Assembly: GCA_977017575.1 (NCBI GenBank)
Contig: CDRNVI010000070.1
Coordinates: 124,001 to 188,000, forward strand
Source: Paramoeba atlantica
Taxonomy: Eukaryota > Discosea
Reading direction: 5' to 3'
Length of the DNA stretch: 64,000 nt
A program made the position numbers and the translations under genes. Position 1 is the first letter of the stretch; every line of letters starts with the position of its first letter. The notes under the pieces are model-generated. The model was not told the DNA's origin. It searched no databases and saw nothing but the letters and a program-made list of their open reading frames with translations. This document shows positions 58,326 to 64,000 of this stretch, piece after piece.

Positions 58326-59123
58326 AAAAAATACCACTTTTTTTGACCCGGCTAATTATGCGCAATTTTATTCCAAATCCGGGTTTCATTTAAGTGGGGG
58401 AGACAGTATACCCTCCGACTTTTTGATGACTCCCCTGCATATCCTATGTTTGAAGTGGCTCCGGGATATAAAGATTTCGGGGACGGGTCTTTGCAGTTTT
58501 TACAGTTTTTTCAAGGCTGGATCGAATTATGGGCGATCTGGTCCCTTTTTTAACCAGTCGTCTCTTGGCAACACGATGAGCACGGCTAGAACAGTACTGA
58601 GCGCCTCTTTTCCTATTGCGTGCCAGCTGATGACATACACTGTACTGTACTTGTCGACTTGTCGATCGGCCGTGCAATTTCCCTCTTCGTGTCACCACTT
58701 TCAAACATCGTTTGAATGTCTTTGCGATCGTTCTGGGTTAATCTTCTGTACTTTGCCATGAATGAAGTGAAAAAAGTAAGGACCTGAATCTTATCTACTA
58801 TTATGTAGAAACAAAACTAGCCTTTTGTTGCGCTGATTATGACAATTTTTTAATTATACTGAGTATGCTAATTTGTTGCACTGACGTTGACAATCCACCA
58901 GGTCTCTCGGAGCGGATTAGGCTCGGGAAGGTGGCTGAACGATCTCAAAACGAGATCACGTGAGATCATACCCGTAGTCCCTTATACAGAGTATGAGTTA
59001 TATACATCAGAGTATCATTTAGAGTATGAGCTGTATATATCTCATACAAGAACGGCAATTTACCGAAATAGTTTTACTGAAATATTTCGATTACCAAACC
59101 ATAAAAGAATTCATGTGAAAACA
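58326..59123. other. Intergenic region upstream of Trm9
   Basis: Apart from the transposase remnant, it holds AT-rich DNA with an irregular repeat of agagtatga(g/t)ttata at 58985-59050. The TRM9 frame stays open back to 58887 without an ATG. Confidence 0.5.
58444..58759 (-). mobile_element. Remnant of an IS30-like transposase N-terminus
   Basis: On the minus strand an ATG at 58759 opens MAKYRRLTQNDRKDIQ, then GDTKREIARPIDKSTSTVQ, a helix-turn-helix very like the HTH_38 start of IS30-type transposases (RLT..DR..I......G....IA..l..S.STV). It stops after about 50 codons. The next IS30-like features (ARNRKRGAQY, SRAHRVAKRR) are in another frame of the same strand, so the gene has changed frame. 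No catalytic domain follows. The hit is by eye; a different HTH transposase family is possible. Confidence 0.5.
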
Positions 59124-60071
59124 ATGTATAATAATGAATCGAGTGAAGAAAGTGCCGCCGTTGCGTACGAGAAATTACACGTTCATAATGTTTATCAGGA
59201 TATTGCACATCATTTTAGCAACACACGATACAAAACTTGGCCTTTGGTTGAAAAGTTTATAGTTCACAACTTTTTCATCGAGAAACCGGAAAAGTTCTCT
59301 GTGCAAAAAACCAAAATAGGCATCCCTTCTGAGTCTGGAGCTAAGTGCTCGGACGAGACGTTTTGCGAATCACCATTGTGGATTGATATAGGCTGTGGAA
59401 ATGGTAAGAACATACCACATTTTGATTCTCACTATATCAGCAACGTCTGTGCGGATTCAATTAAGTTTGGAGCCCGATTTCCAGAATCATTCTCAAAATA
59501 TGAAGAACAGAATTCACGCACGCCCCGTGTGATTGGGGTTGATTATTGTTCAAACTTGCTTAGCATGGCTTCCAAGCAAGACATCCGAAGAGAGCTATGT
59601 GTTGGCAATGCGTTACACCTTCCTTTTCGCAGCGGTACATTTGAAGGCGGAATTTGTATTGCGGTTCTGCACCACATCAGCACGAAAGCACGTCGCTTGC
59701 AACTACTACGTGAAGCTGGCCGGGTGTTACGTAAGGGGTCAGCTCTGTTGCTCTATGCATGGGCTTTCGAACAGAAAAAGCGAATCACTGAAGATCAGGA
59801 TACATTTATTCCCTGGATGGCTAGTCAAAAGCAGCTAGGTAACAACAGTAATAAGGAAGAAGCGCCTTTGATTTCAGGAGAGAACGTTACGCACAAAGTT
59901 CGTAAGGAACCTGATAAAGGCCCCCCCTTTCTTAAGAAGTACCTCAGGTATTGCCACCTCTATAAGAAAGGGGAACTTGATTCGTTACTTGCCATGTGTG
60001 GTGATCTTTTTATCGTGGAAAAGACTTACTATGATAACGACAATTGGTGTGCTGTTGTTCGTCGAATATAG
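59124..60071 (+). CDS. TRM9: tRNA wobble-uridine methyltransferase, Trm9/ALKBH8 type
   Basis: A 315-residue SAM-dependent methyltransferase. The opening KLHVHNVYQDIAHHFSNTRY followed by TWPLVEKF is the Trm9/ALKBH8 signature. Motif I reads WIDIGCGNGKNI at about residue 88, followed later by VIGVDYCSNLL, CVGNALHLPF and the GRVLRKGSALLLYAWAFEQ motif. The C-terminus (NDNWCAVVRR) also matches. With Trm112 the family makes the final methyl ester of mcm5U at tRNA position 34. The ATG at 59124 lies right before the conserved region, so upstream non-ATG codons are not needed. A 55-residue insertion between motif I and the second motif is longer than in yeast. Confidence 0.92.
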   Translation: MYNNESSEESAAVAYEKLHVHNVYQDIAHHFSNTRYKTWPLVEKFIVHNFFIEKPEKFSVQKTKIGIPSESGAKCSDETFCESPLWIDIGCGNGKNIPHFDSHYISNVCADSIKFGARFPESFSKYEEQNSRTPRVIGVDYCSNLLSMASKQDIRRELCVGNALHLPFRSGTFEGGICIAVLHHISTKARRLQLLREAGRVLRKGSALLLYAWAFEQKKRITEDQDTFIPWMASQKQLGNNSNKEEAPLISGENVTHKVRKEPDKGPPFLKKYLRYCHLYKKGELDSLLAMCGDLFIVEKTYYDNDNWCAVVRRI

Positions 60072-60443
60072 CGCTTTAATGGTCCGTATTGCCCTACAGT
60101 AGCTATAGCTCCGCTAGGCATGCTTTCGCACCGAGACATACACGAAAATTCCCGGTTCCTGCACGTACCGTCGTTCCCTTAGAAATATCAATCCACTTTT
60201 TCGGCGTAAAGATGGATATAAACATCAGTTGAATTTTAAATTCCATATTTAAATTTCCTACTTTAAAGGGGGACACGTCTGGAAAGCAAGTCGTCCAATT
60301 TGTGGGTGGACCTTAGGGTCCCTTATGATAAACTTAACGATATAACAAGAGTTGTTATGAGCGACCTTTTTGCTATAATAACTTTCTCGTTCGTACATGT
60401 AAACTTTCTTATGTGACTTTCTTATGTAAACTGTATAGCTGGC
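60072..60443. other. Intergenic region, no gene seen
   Basis: About 370 AT-rich bases. A small direct repeat (tgactttcttatgtaaact) lies at about 60400-60432. Confidence 0.4.
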
Positions 60444-60728
60444 ATGTCCATTCATGTGGTAATTAAAAGACGCAGGCAAACAGTTTTTCTGCAATGTCAA
60501 TTAAGCGACACAGTTGCTCATGTAAAGGAACGCATTTCAACTATACTTGGTTTTCAAGTAAATCATCAAGAACTATTCCACAAAGAAGTTCTATTATCGG
60601 ACTGTGCTCATTTAGAACAATTTGCTACGTTTACTGATAATGCAGAGGGGCTAGAGGATTTGCGATTCGAATTGTCGCCGAATAATATACACGACGAAGA
60701 ATGGCAGGAGTCCCATCACGAGAATTAG
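60444..60728 (+). CDS. Ubiquitin-like protein, Elongin-B-like
   Basis: A 94-residue ubiquitin-fold protein. The opening MSIHVVIKRRRQTVFLQC and LSDTVAHVKERI match the Elongin B pattern (MDVFLMIRRHKTTIF, then TVFELKRIV), and the length is close to it (118). Elongin B binds Elongin C in VHL/SOCS-type ubiquitin ligases and in transcription elongation. It has no C-terminal Gly-Gly, so it is not a conjugated modifier. Other ubiquitin-like proteins are possible; no Elongin C is seen in the window. Confidence 0.55.
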   Translation: MSIHVVIKRRRQTVFLQCQLSDTVAHVKERISTILGFQVNHQELFHKEVLLSDCAHLEQFATFTDNAEGLEDLRFELSPNNIHDEEWQESHHEN

Positions 60729-60813
60729 AGGACCCTGCAATAAAATGCAAGGCTTGATTTGGGTTCACAATGCGCTTGCTCATTTAGGAATAAAATAAAT
60801 CTATTGAACAAGT

Positions 60814-62409
60814 ATGATACGAAAAGTTGCACTACGTTTTATAGCTCACCTTCGAGTTGCCGCATTATGGACTCTAATACTGTTGCTTTTCTCATTACTC
60901 TACCTCGGACCCATTTTCTTTGCACGTGCGTGGTATTCAGATGAAAATGCACTACTTCCTGGGGGTGCCACATCATTGAGCACGGATCCTAAGCACATTA
61001 CTGTGTACGGAATGTACGAACAAGAACGTGAAAAATCTTTAGCACATAACGTGGAACGTGATGCGCAACAGTCGACGATTCGTTTAAACAAGAGAAACCA
61101 CGTGAACACGAAGTCTCATGCTTCCGTTCCCCATCAAGGTTCATGTCAATTACACGAGCAACTTTTAGATGCCCCCGTTGAATCATTCACTTCATACGAA
61201 AAAGATAGCAAATTCAATTTTGCTGATCGCCTTGATTTGTACAGTGCAGCCGTACTACAGTTTTCAGCTATTTGCTCGAACTGTGAATACGAAAATATTC
61301 ACTCAGATCACGGAATCGAATCTTTGCGATTGGTAATTTTTACTCTTCGCGCGACACGACTGAACAGTAACGAAATTATTTTAATACACCTCTTCCACGA
61401 CACTGCGAGTAGTTTGCTTCCTAGTGTTATAAGGTTTATGGACGTCTGTGCTACTGCAGGATGGCTTAGTCGTGACTTGGTCATTGCCTTAACTGCACCA
61501 TCGCTCGGATCTGGCTTTTCGTTAAAGGAACATCTCGCAAGGCAAGGACTTTATACGTTTTGCATGATTTCACTTGATCGAAACCAAGTTCAAGACTCCA
61601 GTCAGCCGCAAATACAGTTTCGTGGCTTTAGTACGCAAGTACCAAATTTAGATTTTGTGAATTTAGCTGTAAAAATGGGTGATATATCTCGTTTACTTCC
61701 GCTTTTGCACCGGGACGAATTGTTTGCTCCTGATTTCTCTAGTTTGATGTACTACTGGATGTTCTTATTTTCTACATTGAAAAAACTTCCAGATAGGGAG
61801 CACTTACGAGCAGAATTTATAGCGCAGGATGTACCCAGTGTTTCTTTGATTATGCCGTCCTACCGTTGTTCAAGGAACATATCAAGAATAGAGGGCGTCG
61901 ATTCTAACACTACTGAAGACGCGAAGTTGACTTTGTGGCTTGAGCATTTCGTTCATTCTATCAGTAATTTAGAAGAGCGACTACATCACTCCACCAACCT
62001 TTGGTTTCCGATTTCTGCCAAATATTTCCTCCCCGGGAGCATTGTTCTAATATCAATTTACGGCGCTTTTGCCGTAATGATACTTTGTATATCGAACACG
62101 AGAGGCCTACGATTGAATTGGTTGGCGCTTCCATTGCTGTGTTTTTCGATCCATATCAATGACGGCTTGCGATTCGATTTCCTATTTGGATATTTCTCAA
62201 TAGGTATTATGATTTGGTCTACCAATATTTTGCTTAGTAGTTATATTGTGAACTCTTCACATGTACTTTCATTACGCTCCCCTACCCACTATGTGTACGC
62301 AATCACCGTTACACAAATGCTAATCGTGAACCCCGTTGCATCTTTCGTTTGGGCATCTTTAATTGCTCTTGTTTACGTTTTTGTCGGGTCAAATACCAAG
62401 AAGAGCTAA
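60814..62409 (+). CDS. GAA1: GPI transamidase subunit GAA1
   Basis: A 531-residue ER membrane protein. An N-terminal anchor (about 12-38) is followed by the family motif WYSDENALLPGGA at about 46-58, a lumenal M28-peptidase-like domain (LSRDLVIALTAP, then VPNLDFVNLAV, the GAA1 QLPNLDLVN element), and at least four hydrophobic segments from about 405 to the end. GAA1 belongs to the complex with PIG-K that attaches GPI anchors to proteins and brings in the substrate. It is shorter than human GAA1 (621). Start is the ATG at 60814. Confidence 0.85.
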   Translation: MIRKVALRFIAHLRVAALWTLILLLFSLLYLGPIFFARAWYSDENALLPGGATSLSTDPKHITVYGMYEQEREKSLAHNVERDAQQSTIRLNKRNHVNTKSHASVPHQGSCQLHEQLLDAPVESFTSYEKDSKFNFADRLDLYSAAVLQFSAICSNCEYENIHSDHGIESLRLVIFTLRATRLNSNEIILIHLFHDTASSLLPSVIRFMDVCATAGWLSRDLVIALTAPSLGSGFSLKEHLARQGLYTFCMISLDRNQVQDSSQPQIQFRGFSTQVPNLDFVNLAVKMGDISRLLPLLHRDELFAPDFSSLMYYWMFLFSTLKKLPDREHLRAEFIAQDVPSVSLIMPSYRCSRNISRIEGVDSNTTEDAKLTLWLEHFVHSISNLEERLHHSTNLWFPISAKYFLPGSIVLISIYGAFAVMILCISNTRGLRLNWLALPLLCFSIHINDGLRFDFLFGYFSIGIMIWSTNILLSSYIVNSSHVLSLRSPTHYVYAITVTQMLIVNPVASFVWASLIALVYVFVGSNTKKS

Positions 62410-62750
62410 CCACTTCGTCCGAGTTTGATCACGTGTCTAACAGCTTGTATATTTTTGCAATTTAACGAACTTATTGAAGGGATGACTACACCCAACGTAT
62501 TGTCCTTTGTTTATTTATATTCAGTTAGATTTGGGAAAGCATGCTGCAAATATTTAAGGCACAAAATACAGTGAAGTCCCAGTAGGTGTATACATAGAAC
62601 AACTAATTTCTACTACGCACGTCAAGGACTTATTATACCGGTGGAAAGATTTGGAAAATTACATACAAATTGTTTTGAGCAATTACGTCGTTATTTGTTT
62701 TGTCAACCTACGTGTTTTTTGAGCTACTATATAATTCACATTTTCTTAAA
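62410..62750. other. Intergenic region, no gene seen
   Basis: About 340 AT-rich bases. The frame of the next gene is open upstream from a TTG but without a family feature. Confidence 0.4.
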
Positions 62751-63119
62751 ATGTCTTCTTATACAACCGACTCCGGAGGAGGTCCTGTCAATAACAATAT
62801 TCCATCACCGGCCGCACTTCAAGCCGAGAAGGAAAAAGAGGCTCAACAAATAGAGAAAGCTGATACGTTCATGCGTGCCATGTTAAGCGCAGAAGCAAGA
62901 GAGCGCTTAAAGCGCATTGAGGTGGTAAAACCGGAGAGAGCTCGTTTGGTGTCTCAGCACATTGCTAAATCCGTCCAAACACGGCGATTGTTACCGCCAG
63001 TGTCGGATGACACTCTTAAAAGCATCTTATCATCGTTATCCCAACAGGAAAATGAGTCTAATGGACTTCGTAATCAAATTACATTTCTCCGTAAGACGAG
63101 AGACGATGATGATTGGTAG
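62751..63119 (+). CDS. PDCD5: PDCD5/TFAR19 family DNA-binding protein
   Basis: A 122-residue protein. After a Ser/Gly start and a charged helix (AEKEKEAQQIEKADTF) comes the PDCD5 core: LSAEARERLKRIEVVKPERA, then TRRLLPPVSDDTLKSIL and an acidic C-terminus (RKTRDDDDW). The human equivalents are SARARLSNLALVKPEKT and RKVMDSDEDDDY. The family binds DNA and chaperonin CCT/TRiC and is linked to apoptosis in animals; it is conserved from archaea. Start is the ATG at 62751; an upstream TTG is rejected. Confidence 0.9.
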   Translation: MSSYTTDSGGGPVNNNIPSPAALQAEKEKEAQQIEKADTFMRAMLSAEARERLKRIEVVKPERARLVSQHIAKSVQTRRLLPPVSDDTLKSILSSLSQQENESNGLRNQITFLRKTRDDDDW

Positions 63120-63308
63120 TTCGTTCCAGAACCGTCGCATGCAGCAATAGAGGATACAAAGGTGCAACATATTCTTTTCCGGAAATTTTGAGGGTTTATT
63201 TTGGAGTTGGAGTAAGTTAATACAATGCATTACCGCTCTACATCTCTATTCACGAATTACAGTAATGTAAATTTCACTTTATTTTCTGCCATCTAAGACC
63301 TTTTATTA

Positions 63309-64000
63309 ATGAGCCGCAAGAAAGCTTTGGTTTGTGTGACTAGCCTAGTCACACCCGCGAATTCATGGACGACTTCTCCTATCTGCGCGAGGTCCCACAT
63401 TCCCCGTGTTTTTTCTTGCTATGAAAACAGGACAGATTCTGGAATTAACATTGGTTATTCGAACATTTTGGTAAGAACCCAGAGGAGGATCTTTTGCTAT
63501 ACTCGGATGTTATTTGGTATGGACGAAAGTGCATCTTTTGTTGAGCCACATACATTTCAAAACGTTATGGATCTTGGGTCTCTTCACAGTACTCCCGAGA
63601 AAATAGACTCTAAAACGGGTGATGGTACGTTGGACCAACTGAACTCCAGGACTGAATCGTCGAACTCTAATACAGAATCAGTTCTAACCTTTCAAGACCT
63701 TGCAGATCGTAGAGTACTTCAGGAAGAGACTCCACCAGAAATTAATGTAGCCTTGCACTTAACTGACGAACTGCATACTATGCGACAATTTGATCTGGCG
63801 CGCTTTATTCGATCCAAACGGAATGCACGAGTAACGCCAATGGAAGAATTCGTATGTACCCCGGGTACCCGTAAACAAACACAACTGTTGCTTGAACTAA
63901 TTCACCATGCCGAGGAAGAAGCTGAAGGAACCTATGGCTTCTCGAGTGTCACCCAAAAGTTCGGACAAATTGAAGAAGAAACTAAGAAGGCACTTCGGTC
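63309..64000 (+). CDS. Unknown protein, 3' end beyond the window
   Basis: An ATG at 63309 opens a frame that stays open for 230 codons to the window edge. The N-terminus is basic and Ser/Thr-rich (MSRKKALVCVTSLV, later RTQRRIFCYTRMLF), like an organelle presequence; a second ATG at about 63513 (MDESASFVEP) could be the true start. The rest is acidic and helical with LHLTDELHTMRQFD and a glutamate-rich end. No family recognised in the visible part. Codon use and strand fit the neighbours. Confidence 0.6.
   Translation, partial: MSRKKALVCVTSLVTPANSWTTSPICARSHIPRVFSCYENRTDSGINIGYSNILVRTQRRIFCYTRMLFGMDESASFVEPHTFQNVMDLGSLHSTPEKIDSKTGDGTLDQLNSRTESSNSNTESVLTFQDLADRRVLQEETPPEINVALHLTDELHTMRQFDLARFIRSKRNARVTPMEEFVCTPGTRKQTQLLLELIHHAEEEAEGTYGFSSVTQKFGQIEEETKKALR

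Noticed and set aside
58887-59123. Longer Trm9 starting at a TTG
   Set aside because: The added 79 residues derive from AT repeats; the family-conserved part begins just after the ATG at 59124.

Overview
This window is nuclear DNA from a unicellular eukaryote. The genes are those of a nucleus (GARP/EARP subunit Vps53, a Sec7 ARF-GEF, Mcm10, Pol III subunit RPC2, ERO1, GAA1, Trm9), the code is standard with all three stops in use, and almost every gene is one uninterrupted frame. At least one gene (55521-56240) has two ordinary cis-introns, so introns exist but are rare. An AlgH/DUF179 protein, a PPR protein and several predicted mitochondrial presequences fit an intron-poor alga of the red lineage best. 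This is inference: no rRNA or organelle marker is present, and the strictly one-way gene order also recalls Euglenozoa.

Layout. 0.5-6.2 kb: LYR-AlgH fusion, a repeat-filled 2.2 kb gap, VPS53. 6.8-14.0 kb: four tandem SV2/SVOP-like MFS transporters. 14.4-20.0 kb: an unknown protein and a 1542-residue ARF-GEF. 20.0-23.7 kb: a gap with possible exons, then two SR splicing factors with almost identical 5' halves. 24.2-33.4 kb: MCM10, tryptophanyl-tRNA synthetase, monothiol glutaredoxin, ERO1, a CNOT10-like TPR protein and an HMG-box-like protein. 33.7-37.5 kb: an apparently complete hAT transposon sitting inside a host reading frame. 38.0-48.8 kb: RPC2, C1D/Rrp47, a PPR protein, two tandem U1-zinc-finger/RNase III proteins and a SWSAP1-like ATPase. 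49.2-56.7 kb: a kelch protein, a PSI/RING membrane protein, a small membrane protein, an Air1/2-like zinc-knuckle protein, the intron-bearing gene and CutA. 56.8-58.8 kb: transposon debris (an internally deleted Tc1/mariner-type element, a long hairpin, an IS30-like remnant). 59.1-64.0 kb: Trm9, an Elongin-B-like protein, GAA1, PDCD5 and a gene cut by the window edge.

Three features stand out. First, all of the roughly 33 host genes lie on the + strand. Second, GC-rich islands of about 0.6-1.2 kb run C-rich and then flip to G-rich on the + strand, ignoring gene borders; the clearest is inside RPC2, where third codon positions switch from C to G. Third, a tandem pair of RNase III proteins with N-terminal U1-type zinc fingers has an architecture otherwise known to me from kinetoplastid RNA-editing endonucleases. 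Much of the gene content serves RNA (SR proteins, Pol III, exosome cofactor, CCR4-NOT, TRAMP-like zinc knuckle, tRNA wobble methyltransferase, PPR) or the secretory pathway (Vps53, ARF-GEF, ERO1, GAA1).
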